A DNA stretch of 64,000 nucleotides from positions 7,978,784 to 8,042,783 of the forward strand of contig NC_134526.1 in the NCBI RefSeq assembly GCF_027942865.1, written 5' to 3'. Source of the stretch: Odontesthes bonariensis. Lineage: Eukaryota; Chordata; Actinopteri; Atheriniformes; Atherinopsidae. The translations under genes were made by a program, and so were the position numbers. Positions 48,901 through 59,789 of this stretch are shown here, in pieces. The notes beneath the pieces are model-generated. The model was given only the letters and a program-made list of their open reading frames with translations. It did not search any database and had not been told where the DNA came from. Each line of letters starts with the position of its first letter. Position 1 is the stretch's first letter.

Positions 48901-51380
48901 GCGACGAAGGCTGCCCTGAGCTGAAGGAATTCCAGGCAGATAAAACCCTTGGGCGGTCGAGGGCCCGAGCCTTGACGTCTGGCTTTTTCCTGGCTAATCA
49001 TTTTCCACAAAGGTTCAAGCTTTGTGCATTTTAAGCTGGTTACCTTCCCATAGATGGTGAGGTGACAGCAGCTGTCTTGTATGTATATAGCATGTAAAGT
49101 GGAAATGAACGCTCACAACCGCCTGGTCTTGTGAGAATAAGCAACATTTTTCGGGGGATGGATCAACAGATCTCCGTGAAAACTCACAGTTGTGTAATTA
49201 TGATTCAAGTAGTTTTTCTTCACCGAGCAGTGTCCCACTTTCCTGATTATTATTGTCAAACAGAAAACAATCAGCTGTGATTTGATTATGAATCAGTTTT
49301 CTATGCCCTGGTTTGAGCTGTTTTTGTGGATTTTTCATGACTGAACTTTCGTTCAGAGATTAAAAAGCGACTTTTAGACATAAGATTGTGGCAGGTAAAA
49401 TGTTTTGGAGCCCAAAGGATGACTCAATTAATTATGATTAATTATGAAATATTCAGCAGATGAACTTACAACAGTGATAACGTTACTTATCTATTCTTGA
49501 TAGATACATACAGATGTGCAAGAGGTAGATTAAGTAGTGATCAGCACCAACACCAGCACATCTTTACAAAATGTACCTATTTCACACATTCTTCAAAATG
49601 TTTCAGGTATTGACAAATCAATAAAAAACCAAAAAGAGAATCAAATCATGTATTTATTTAATTTAGGAGGTGTAAAGGTACTACAAGATTTACTTCTTAG
49701 TTCAGGTAATATCATCAGCGTGATACCACAGCGGTTCCAAGCTCACGAGGCTCATCGAGCACGGCGGGCATTACTCTTTCTTTCGCTGCCCTCGCATTCC
49801 TGTCTTACTTTGCTCTCACTCCAAAGGGTCACGAAAAGGCATGTGTGCTCTTTGGTTAATTTTAGCCCTCACTTCATCAAGACCATTTAGACAAAACACA
49901 GAGCAACCACATTCCCTCTGATCTCCAAACACCACCAAGGGTCTGAGCCACCATATCATTGAACACACGCCCACGACAGCTACTTTCCTTTGTACAAAGT
50001 GGAATGATGACTTCTGGGACGTACAGGTGAGCAACATGCCAGCTCAGATGACTGTGAGTGGTCTCTTGATGTGATTCTGTCACACGTTCTTAATTTCTGG
50101 TGATTACCAAATGATTTTTTTTCTCACAGTGTGTGCTGTAGATTAGATTAAAACAGCAAACAACAAGGGTAAACCTTGACTGCAGAGATATTACATGAAA
50201 TATCATAGATTCAGATTATGAAAATGAGTATTGTCTCTGTTTCCAGAGGTAATGAGGAGAATATAGATTGACCGGCCATAAAATGCCTCTTAGCTGTAAA
50301 CATTTATCAGTCTTGTTGGTCAATGAAACTGCTCTGTGACAGCTTTCCCCAAACAAACCTAACGATGTGCAGTGTGTTTGTGTCAAGAAGTCACTTCCCC
50401 AAGTGAACTTTATGTACGCCTGAACGTCTGGTGTTTCTCTGAATGCACTGGCGTTGCCAGGTAAATGTCCCCCCTTTGAGTGAAAGCAGAGGATTGGGGC
50501 CTTTATTTATATGACTGGGGTCCAGGTAAAAGCTGAAGATGTCAGATCTGAATCTCATCTCTTTTTGATCTAATCAATTCTGAGTCAATCACATTTGTAA
50601 CCGATCAAGTTATTAAAATATGCTGCTGAAAAATCCACCAGTGTTTAAAACCTCTTGTCCTCTCACAAACTTTTAAAATAACGTTTTGTTTTCAGATTTC
50701 ATCTCTGATTCTTTTTTGGTTTGACAGCTGCCTTTCTGCTTTTAGTGGCATTTATCTAGAAGCATCACTGTGGTGTGATTCATAATACCAGCCCACTTTG
50801 CTTTTGCAATTTCTCCCCCACAAAAATTTGCTTTAAAAGCACATCCTCTGAACCAACCATGCACAGTCTCACAACTTTAACCTTGCACCTGCATAATAGT
50901 GTGATTCCACCCACACAGAAAGCGGATGCTGCTATTTTGGAGCACAGGCGCTTGTGATGTATAGACTGAGTAGACTGATGAGAGGGTCTGCACTCTGTCA
51001 GTCTCAGACCACTGTCAAGTTATCTATAATAAACTAAACATTACTTCAGGATGAACAGTTCAAATTAAAACACCTCGCTGTCGACTAAACCAAGCTGATA
51101 AAAACTGGTGCAAATAAAATGTATCACAACGTCCTTCTTTGAGCAAATTTAGGGATGCTTAAAAATATAGACAAGAACAATCAGAGGTACGACAAAAACA
51201 TTATCCAAAGAGAGGCTTCATAAAGAAAGATTAAGGCAGCATCACACTGGACAGATCACACATCATTGTTAACTTGGATCTTTCCCCAAAGGGAACTTAA
51301 AAAGTTTATTTTGAAATAAATAAATAAATAACGTGTTTCCGCTGGGGTTTGGTAATTTAAGTCTCTTGACAGTCACTTTT
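45986..51380. other. intergenic stretch between gfap and kcnh6
   Basis: About 5.4 kb. Apart from the minus-strand coding-like segment at 46447-46867 I see no gene. A somewhat GC-richer patch lies at about 48850-49000, and a small ATTATGATTA direct repeat near 49430-49450. Confidence 0.6.
46447..46867 (-). pseudogene. damaged coding-like segment of unknown family
   Basis: On the minus strand one frame is open from about 46867 to 46682 and reads with ordinary protein composition (for example LSDIMSTLKKQADTFG and GGVSLHTFNLTLSVL). It then meets a TGA. After an apparent 2-base insertion a second frame continues (AINDDAFIKKCSRMLQMMQ, RTGVKALGKFERF) to a stop near 46447. An acceptor-like stretch (CTCTCCTTTAATTAG) precedes it. 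Together these look like one exon-sized coding unit broken by a stop and a frameshift. I cannot name the family. The plus strand is also open here (46673-46957), so chance is not excluded. Confidence 0.3.
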
Positions 51381-51885
51381 TTTTAGCCGGGGGGGCGGTG
51401 GAAGGGGAGTGGATTTGGGACTGTGGCAGATAGAAGCTTCTTCCCTGTCGTCCTTATCGCTCGGTGTCCAAACTTCAGGGAGAATGTTGCGGTCGTAAAT
51501 CAAACTGACGAATCCTGCGCGTTACAGCTTTTGTTCACAACTTTCTCCCACAACAGGTTCCTCTCACTTAAAAGACGACTGTGGTGGCACATGGCTTTTA
51601 CGTCATCCTAGTCTACTTCGCCCCCTTCCCGCATTTTCCGCGTGCAACATCCTGCATCTGCTATCGCCCCGGCAACCAGCCCTCCTCTCCATCATTCACC
51701 AGCGCTTCATCCCTCACCATCAGCGGCATCGCGGGGACAACAGAGAAACCGCTTTTGCACCATCTCCTACAACTGGAGCAAGATTACTTCCCTCAGTGGT
51801 GACACTTCAGATTTTGTTTAACTTGGTGTTTATTTGAAACCAGTGAGGTTCATGTGTCGGGGACGGACAGTCTTTCAGTGCCAAA
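51381..51885 (+). promoter_or_regulatory. kcnh6: kcnh6 promoter / 5' UTR region
   Basis: GC content rises, with a GC box (GGGGCGG, 51392-51398) and many C-rich runs before the ATG at 51886. No TATA box is seen. An ATG at 51852, in poor context and out of frame, would overlap the main start if transcription begins upstream of it. Confidence 0.5.
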
Positions 51886-54800
51886 ATGCCTGTGAGACGC
51901 GGTCATGTTGCGCTCCAGAACACCTACTTGGACACTATCATCAGGAAATTCGACGAGCAAAGTAAGTGCCCTTAAAATGAGTTGACTCTGAACACATGGC
52001 TGATATCAACACTGTGACCAGGATCCAGAATGTGCCAAAAACCACATTTATAGTCATTTTTAGTTGTTGTTGTTTGTTTTTTACTCTAAAACAACCCCAA
52101 TTACCAGTTAAACCTTCCACCTATCATTAAAAAAAAGAATAGCTAGCTAACAGTTTGTGGATCATCTGTCTGAGTAAATGCCAACAATCCGCAAAGTATC
52201 AGGATTGCTAATGTAGTTAAAAGCTTGTTTGTTTGCTTTTGAGTCCCTTATCTTTTTAACATGTTTGTTTTTGTTCTGTCAAATTCATTTGGACACACTT
52301 ATTGCTGATTAGCTGGCGGATTGTCAGGCTGTTTATATGCCATGCTGACATTAAATGATCTTATCTTTTTTTGGATCTGTGATGCTGACAGACCCCCGTT
52401 GCTGCTTTTATGCTTTAGGGGTTTTGCACCTGCATGTGTGTGTATCAGTAAGTGCTCACCTAATGCCTTATGTTCCATTAGCTCACATGTTCCACGGGCT
52501 GCAAAGGGAGACCACCTCACACATTTAGAAAGAAAAAAAATGTTCTCCTGCAACCGGGTTTCTGATAAAACGCAGATGTTGCAAAGTATGTCTTATTTTG
52601 ACCTTGGCTTACTTTTTCTTCCCCGTATACTTAAAGCTCACAAGTTGTGTTTTAAAATGTTCATCAGTATTTTAGGTCTTTGTTTATAAAGCGTGTCAAT
52701 CAAAAAGACTATAAAACCCCACATCCAATATAACTGGTATGGTGTAGTAAATTTCCCCTGGGCTTAATTGTATTCTCAACGCGTTGCTCAGACTGTACTG
52801 GATATGTAAGACTGAAAATAACCCTGCTATCCTGATTAGATACTGCCCAAACATGGAGAAATAGTTGATTGCTGACTCTTATTCTGTTTTAGTCCAATCA
52901 GATTTGGAGCCAATAATGCATGACACTGAGAAAGGTTTTATAACATAATGCCTTTATAGTGTCCCTAAATGTGTGTATGTATGCACGCACCGCCATGTGC
53001 ACGACCAGGTGAGTGCACGTGCCACAGTGGTGCTGCTAAGCAACGGTGTGACGATCAGTGTTTCTGCTTTGAGCCCCAGATAATGACTTTGGACAGAATG
53101 TGCTTTCCACTAGAGTAGCTCAGCCATTTACTTTAAAGAGAAGGTCTAACAGAAGAGTCCCTTGCTCTCATCTGTGCGGGCAGCAAACAGCTGTGTAACC
53201 CAGTTCCACCAGAGCTTAATAAAAAGGGTCCGTTAGGGGCGGGAGAGGTTATGTATGTACCTTTCATTCAGCTCATTGAGCTCCTCCATTAGCAGCCTTC
53301 TAACAAAACTATTCTACATTACTGTCATGCAGCATTTTTGGCATCATGGTGCTGGAGCTGCAGTCATCAATAACAGGAACGGGATAGCATCATATCAGCA
53401 TGAAATAACTACTGAGGATTTCCATGAGAGCAACATAACTCTGAAATACTCAGCATCAAATATTTGACAGCCTGGAAAAAAAAACAGAATTGTTGTACTT
53501 GATGCTGCCAGTGTTCTCACAGTGTGAAAGATTATCAATAGAGCTGTTTGACCCCTGGGGGAGGGTCATTTGCTGGTGAGAAGACATGGTGTTGCATCCA
53601 CGCGCTACCATCCGATAAGAGATTAACATAGTTTCCACTCAGCCAATAATTCAAATGTTTGTTGTTTGTCATGTTTACCATGATCGTGACACCTCAGAAA
53701 AGAATTAGCATTTCAGAATCCATCTGTACATTTTACATATGTTACTCTATACAACATTGCACAATTGAGCCATTTTGCAGAAAAAAGCTATCCTTTAACT
53801 TTTTTGTGGGTTTTTTTCCCCACAAAACACGTCACTTCTGTGGTCACCAAAGATAGAAATTGCTATAGTTAAGCTACATTCAAAGACTTTTTATTAACAT
53901 GACAGGAAAATTTGTTTTATGATGCATTTGTAACAAAACCTATGAAATATTTAGCTGTTTTTATGCTTGATGCTATTTTTAAAAAATCTGTATAAAACCC
54001 ATATTGTTGATTTTTTTTGTTTTTCATGTGGATATGAGGAAAACTGCATTAAATATAATTTAAAGGTAATAGACAGTTAAATGACTGCCTCACTGAAACA
54101 CATCAGCTCTATATTAAACAAAATAAAGCAAAAAACAGGCATTGTGCAGTTGCCCATAATCTGAGATAAGAGAGCCAAAACAATCTTCCAGAAATCACAC
54201 AAACAAAATAAGAAAAATAAGAATATGAGCAAATATTGAAACCATTTTGTGACCAAGTGGATCATTTAAAAATGCCATGCAAAAAGGTTTAACGCTGACA
54301 GACATCAGCAGGCTGATTCCCACACGTTACCTGAGAGTGCTTGTGATGCTACGGAGGCTTTTATCACGAATTGCCCACCTGCTCCTCAATCCCCTTGGGA
54401 GGAACGGTAAGTCTAATAACGTTAGTACCATGGAAAGCTGGACTTAATTAGTTCCACTTCGGCTTATTTCCAAGGAAGGAGGAAGAAGAATCTTCTATTA
54501 AATGGCCGACCTCTATGGACACAAAGCTATGCAGGATTATGATTACAATTAATTGATTAGGATTATAATTAATTTAATTACAATTGGCTTGAATTGAACT
54601 TTATTATCTAAGTGCCTTGAGATGACATTTGTTGTATTTGGCGCTATATAAATAAACATGGTACTTTAGGCTGATTGATTAAACTGTGTATAGATTTATT
54701 CATAAACAGTACTGTGAATATATCATGAATAAATCAGAAAACTAGAAAAAAGTATAATGGGACACCTATACCAAAAGCTGAATGTTTTTAAGTATTGACA

Positions 54801-57800
54801 AAGAATGCTTATACATTCATCTAAGTGTAATCAATTTGAAACTATGCTGAACAGCTTTGTTTCTGGCATGTCTTTATTCCTTTTCATCCCTTCTTAAGCT
54901 GTCACATGACATGACATTTCACCCATCTTTCAGATCGCAAGTTTCTGATTGCCAACGCCCAGATGAAGAACTGTGGCATCATCTTCTGCAACGAAGGCTT
55001 TTGCCAGATGTTTGGTTTTACCAGAGCAGAGATCATGCAGCAGCCCTGCACCTGCCAGTTCTTGGTTGGTCCCGGCACCATGAAGAGTGCCCTGGCCCAG
55101 CTGGCACAGGCCCTGCTGGGGTCTGAGGAGCGAAAGGTGGAGATCCTTTACTATTCTAAGGAAGGTGAGGCACTGGAGTAAAGGGAGAGGGAAGTGGAAC
55201 AAGGAGCAGGGAAGGAGGGAATCAAAACTGTTTGCCTGCTCATAACCTTGGGAACAAGCCTTCTGGCCATCGCAGAATCTAGTCTGCTGGACAGCTGGAC
55301 TGTCTTGTCAACACAGTCACCAAAATCCTCCATATGGTCCTCTATTTCGTATTTATGTACTTTATATTTTTCATCTTATTTCAAGACATGTGGTCCAATC
55401 AGTCATTTTGGCCTCTTTCTGTTACTTTAAAATGAAATCTTAATAATCTAACAATTATTCATAGTGACGCGTTTCTTTCACAACAAAATGATCATTATTT
55501 TAATGCTTTTGATAAAAAACACAATCTGCTTCAATCCAGAAACATGTAGAAGACTTTTAAAATCTCAAAAGACTTGTCTTCTCACATTTTTTGAGATTCT
55601 AATCATGAAAAACCAAACATTGAAACAGGAATATGGAGGAAACATCTCAGTCTCGCACCGCCATGAGTGGATCTCATTAACTGTACCCTATCGTCTTATT
55701 TAGAGACCTCCTCAGGTCTCTCCATGATCCTGAAAATCAGTCAGCAGCCAAATCAGAGTATTATAATCATTATTTAAATCAAGCAGTGGGCTCCAGTCTC
55801 CAGCCTGACAGGAGGGAGGCAGACTCAGCGTGATATTCTTTATCTCTTTGTAAAACCTGCTTTTATTTTACCTCTTCTGCTTCACCATATTGGTGTAACC
55901 TTAATCCCTTTCCCATCTCTCCCTAACAGTCGCAACTATGAGTCTCATCGTCTCTGTAGCCTGTTTCTCTTTGTTGCAGAAACTTTAAAAATAATTTTAC
56001 AAAAGGAAAAGGGAAATAATTCTGTGTAAAAACGTTGAAAGAAAACACAAATTAATAAACCAGAAACACTGATATTTAAGTTCTTTATATGCACAGTTGT
56101 TCTTCACTGAATGTTCTCTCCTAAAGCTTAATTTCCTCTTGACACCAGTCTTAGATCTGTTTCACATTTCTGATCTGCTTCACCTGTAAAAAGGGGATTG
56201 GATCAAGTAGGACGATTACTTGTCTGTCTGTTGCTGGCACGAAGACTCATCACGCTCAGGATTGACACTGCATATTAACCCAAATGGATTCAAAGTTGAC
56301 ATTCATACTCTGACATACTTTAAGCATTTGGGCATGCAATCTACCGTGCCGTTGTCATGGAAATGCAATCAACGTGCCAGCTCAAATCCACTAAGCATTT
56401 ATTTGTTTTGTCTCCTGCTTCCTACTGTGCTCCGAGGCTTAGCGTGCGGGGAAATGTGCACAAGCAACGGGACTCCGAGCAAGTCCGCAGCTCTCACAGG
56501 CTGATTTTTTTATTTATTTTTTTAAACTTCGAGACTCTGTGTGAGGTTTTGAATGGGGCTGAATGCAGGCAATGTGTGTGGATACGTGTGGTCCAGTGTG
56601 TGCGTGGTTGTCTGATCTGCCCTCTCTCCTACTTCTATTTTTAGACCACACTGATTGCAGAATAATGTTAGCCCTGACAGAAGTGTTGGTGATTCGTTCC
56701 TTCATAGGTCCCTTTTTCCACATGCACATCACTTCAAAGATCAAAAGATTAGTAATGAATCTGTTTTGCATGAGCAAGGGGGTATAGCTCAGTGGTAGAG
56801 CATTTGACTGCAGATCAAGAGGTCCCTGGTTCAAATCCAGGTGCCCCCTGTTTTCTATTATTTCTTTCTTTCTCTGTTTACAGGGACCTGTCGACCTTGC
56901 CGTGTGGACATTGTACCTGTTAAAAATGAGGAAGGACTCGTCATCATGTACATCCTTGACTTCCAGGAGCTAATTGATCCTTCCCTGAAGAAGTCGGGCC
57001 TCAGGCAGAGAGTCTCCCAAGGATGGCTTTACTGTAAGTCCTTTAACATTTAACTAGAGAAGCTCAGACTGTGTTCTTCAGAAAGTTCAACTGTAATTTT
57101 TGTAACTATAGATATAAAGTATGAATCGTCAGTTTTGTAACTACTTTGCTGTAGTTATTTACATTGATTAGTATTTTTTAATATTTCTTTTTAGACAGCA
57201 AGGGCACACATTGGCAGTTTTAGAGACCAGTGCAGTGAGAATGCAGTGTGATGTTTTTGATTAGTCTAGGTATAAAAATCATCCTTAAATGTTTAGTTAC
57301 AGAAAAGTCGTAGTCGATTAATTGGATGTTTTGGTCATTTCCAAGCTGAACACAGTTTCTCTGTCAGGTCAGAATCGCAGGTTGAAGATGAGGCTGCCGG
57401 TACTTCGCTCCATGCGACGATCTTCACTCTCCAAAGATCAGTTTGAAGGAGTGGTCGTGGACTACCTCCAGGTGAGATGGTTTGACACAGCTGCACCTCT
57501 AAAGAAACCATGCAATGCATTCAATTTAAATTTTACATTCTGATATAAAACAAAGAAACATGTGGGAGTTGCTAAAATCTAAATAATTCCACATATATCT
57601 GCAATATATACCTCAGAGGAGCAGCTGCAGTGAGAGGCTCATCTCTCTGCGCTGCAGGACTGAGAGGTTCAGAAGGTCCTTTGTTCCCACAGTCATAAGC
57701 CTTTTTAACAGTGACTGCTGACATGTTCTTCTCAAATTGATTGATTGATTTTTATTTATTTGTTTATTTTGCCATTTAGTCATTTATTATTATTTAGTTA

Positions 57801-59725
57801 GTAGTAGTATTATTATTGTTGTTTTATTGTTGTTAATTCAATCATTGTAAATATTTAAAAAAAATGTTGAGCTACGTGACGAATTTGAATTTCCCCCATT
57901 GGGGGATAAATAAAGTATTTTTCTATTTCTATTTCTAATGACATAGTTTTAACTTACTGAAATGCATTCGCTGCCCCACCTCCACGCTAATGGTTTATTG
58001 TTCTTCAATCATGCACGAAAAGCACAAAAAAAACCAAAAACTGACTTCTAAATCAGGTGGTGACAACAGCCTTGTGCTGTTGGCTTTTAACATCTATGTG
58101 CAATTGCAGGCATTAGCGCTGCTTTTCTGCATAAAACAGTGAAAGTTATTTGAAATTCAAAGACTCTTTTCTCAGCCCTAAAAGACTGGACAACTGGAAG
58201 ATTGGATAGAAAAGCAACCATTCCACACTTTCTCTTTCTCGTGCCAGAATCTTCCTTCATTTCTGTTTAGACTTCCTCTGCTTTGATGGATTGCACCTTA
58301 TGCGAAGCGACTTCCTGACAATATCCGTACCTGAAAATGGAACTTTAACGGGTCGGACAAATTTACATGTTGGGACTGTTGGAATTTATATTCTGGCGTG
58401 GAAGTGACATTCCTCTCTGTTCCAGCTTTGAGGAGCAGAATAGATACCCATTCAGACAATATTTAGAAGAACGACACATAATATGTGCTGTTGCAAGTAA
58501 TCTATGTTTGAATACACGAATCATACTGTGCATACAGACCTCCTCCACACATAATGGTGAGAATAATGTCCTCTTACTCTATTACTCTCGGTTTTTCACA
58601 GCCAAACAGTGAGGAAGTACCACTGAAAGAGTTTCGGATCCCTTCCAAGGAGAGTTGCATGCAGTCTGAGACGGAGGCTCTGATAGAGCAGGACCTGGAT
58701 TCCCCCTCAACGGCAGCCCAGTCCTCCACCAACCGGTGTTCCCTGCTGATGGATCGGCTAGACCCCAGCATCGCCTTTACTAGGGGGATGTTACCTCGGA
58801 GCTGCTCGAGAGACAGCATCCGCAGCCTCAGACGTGCCTCCTCGCTGGATGACATCGATGGCATGAGGACAGAATGGAGCTGTCAACCTGGAGATCCCCG
58901 AAGTAACAGCAGTGAGTCTCTCCTTGGGAAAAGTGAAAGTGTGAATGAAACATAATGTCACTATGAGTCATTTTTGGGTATTTTATTGTAACATTCCCCG
59001 ACTATAATTCAGTGGAAGAAACAATAAGAAAAACACAGAACATCTCAGGGATGTTTATTCCAGTAAAGACACAATATTCAGTGTGAGTGGTTTGTTATGC
59101 ATTTCTGTTACAGTTACACATCACTGCACATCTGTCTCCTTCTCTCAGGGGAAATATTATTTAGAGAACATTTGTACAGGATACAGGCTCCAAGCTTAGG
59201 CTGTACTATAACACTGTCTAATTTTCTTTCCTTTTCACCATGTTTTTGTGTCCATCTTGCCTTTGAGTCTGATCGTGACCTATCCCAAAATCACATCTGG
59301 ACTCTTTGCTTTGGACCCAAAAAGATTTCCAAGAAACATGCCCACACTATCATTTTATTTGAACTATATACTTCATATATGCATATACGGTTTTTATCAA
59401 AAACCTTAAAGAAAGAACTGCCTCACTTTCAGTTTTTAATCATTTTAATTCATTTTTAGATTTTTTACATTTTTACATTTTTAGTTTTTTTTCAAACCAC
59501 CGCTTGCATTTGAATTTTGTAGATCTGAAGCCGAACGCTCTGAACTCCACCTCTGACTCAGACCTTATGAGACATAGAACCATCGGCCGCATCCCTCAGG
59601 TCACACTCACGTTTGGCTCTGACCGGATGAGACCTCCTTCACCCACCGAGATTGAAATCATTGCACCCAGCAAGGTTAAAGACCGAACCCAGAACGTCAC
59701 TGAGAAGGTCACTCAAGTCACGCAG
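51886..59725 (+). CDS. kcnh6: ERG-type voltage-gated potassium channel KCNH6, 5' part (exons 1-6)
   Basis: Pore-forming subunit of an ether-a-go-go-related (ERG2) K+ channel; zebrafish kcnh6a carries the cardiac repolarising current. Exons: 51886-51961, 54934-55164, 56884-57033, 57368-57471, 58602-58911, 59523-59725. Phases join, giving 358 residues. The N-cap [21 protein letters not shown] is the invariant ERG start. PAS domain about 26-135 ([53 protein letters not shown]). The long linker contains [12 protein letters not shown] and [20 protein letters not shown], and ends NVTEKVTQ just before S1. FLIANAQM and MQQPCTC favour ERG2 over ERG1 and ERG3; synteny with map3k3 agrees. Membrane, pore and cyclic-nucleotide-binding-like exons lie right of the window. 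One of the teleost KCNH6 co-orthologues (a or b) cannot be chosen. Confidence 0.93.
51962..54933 (+). other. kcnh6: kcnh6 intron 1
   Basis: 3.0 kb, AT-rich, no exon recognised. Near the 3' end it holds a retroelement-tail segment (54580-54660) that brings in an ATAAATAAA-type sequence. Confidence 0.65.
54580..54660. repeat. interspersed repeat segment (LINE-tail type)
   Basis: TTGAATTGAACTTTATTATC and AAGTGCCTTGAGATGACATT are followed by TTTGGCGCTATATAAATAAA. I know this block from many dispersed copies in fish, usually at the 3' end of retroelements. The family is not assignable from this fragment. Confidence 0.55.
56778..56849 (+). tRNA. tRNA-Cys (anticodon GCA)
   Basis: A 72-base cloverleaf. 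Acceptor stem GGGGGTA pairs with TGCCCCC (one T.G pair), with discriminator T. D arm GCTC AGTGGTA GAGC. Anticodon arm TTTGA CTGCAGA TCAAG with GCA in the loop. T arm CCTGG TTCAAAT CCAGG. Internal polymerase III boxes A (TAGCTCAGTGG) and B (GGTTCAAATCC) are intact. A TTTT terminator follows at 56851-56854. No CCA is encoded, as expected for a nuclear gene. There is no SINE-type tail. It lies in kcnh6 intron 2, same strand, 34 bases before exon 56884-57033. Confidence 0.95.
56851..56854 (+). terminator. RNA polymerase III terminator of tRNA-Cys
   Basis: TTTT starting two bases after the tRNA. The same T-rich stretch is also part of the pyrimidine tract of the kcnh6 exon 3 acceptor. Confidence 0.7.
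57472..58601 (+). other. kcnh6: kcnh6 intron 4
   Basis: 1.1 kb. It contains an AT-rich TTTATTTATTTG-type stretch (about 57740-57830) and a retroelement-tail segment at 57884-57935. No exon is recognised. The neighbouring intron 57034-57367 is short and plain. Confidence 0.65.
57884..57935. repeat. interspersed repeat segment (LINE-tail type, AATAAAGTA repeat)
   Basis: GAATTTCCCCCATTGGGGG and ATAAATAAAGTATTTTTCTA end in a (TTTCTA)n run. This is the typical 3' end of a fish retroelement copy; family not assigned. Confidence 0.55.
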
Positions 59726-59789
59726 GTGAGATGTCCTTTATGATCTTAGGAGGAAAAAGAGAGTCTGTCTTATACACACACACATTTTT

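Larger units (their letters stand above)
55165..56883 (+). other. kcnh6: kcnh6 intron 2
   Basis: 1.7 kb. It holds a tRNA gene at its 3' end (56778-56849); otherwise I see nothing. Confidence 0.7.
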
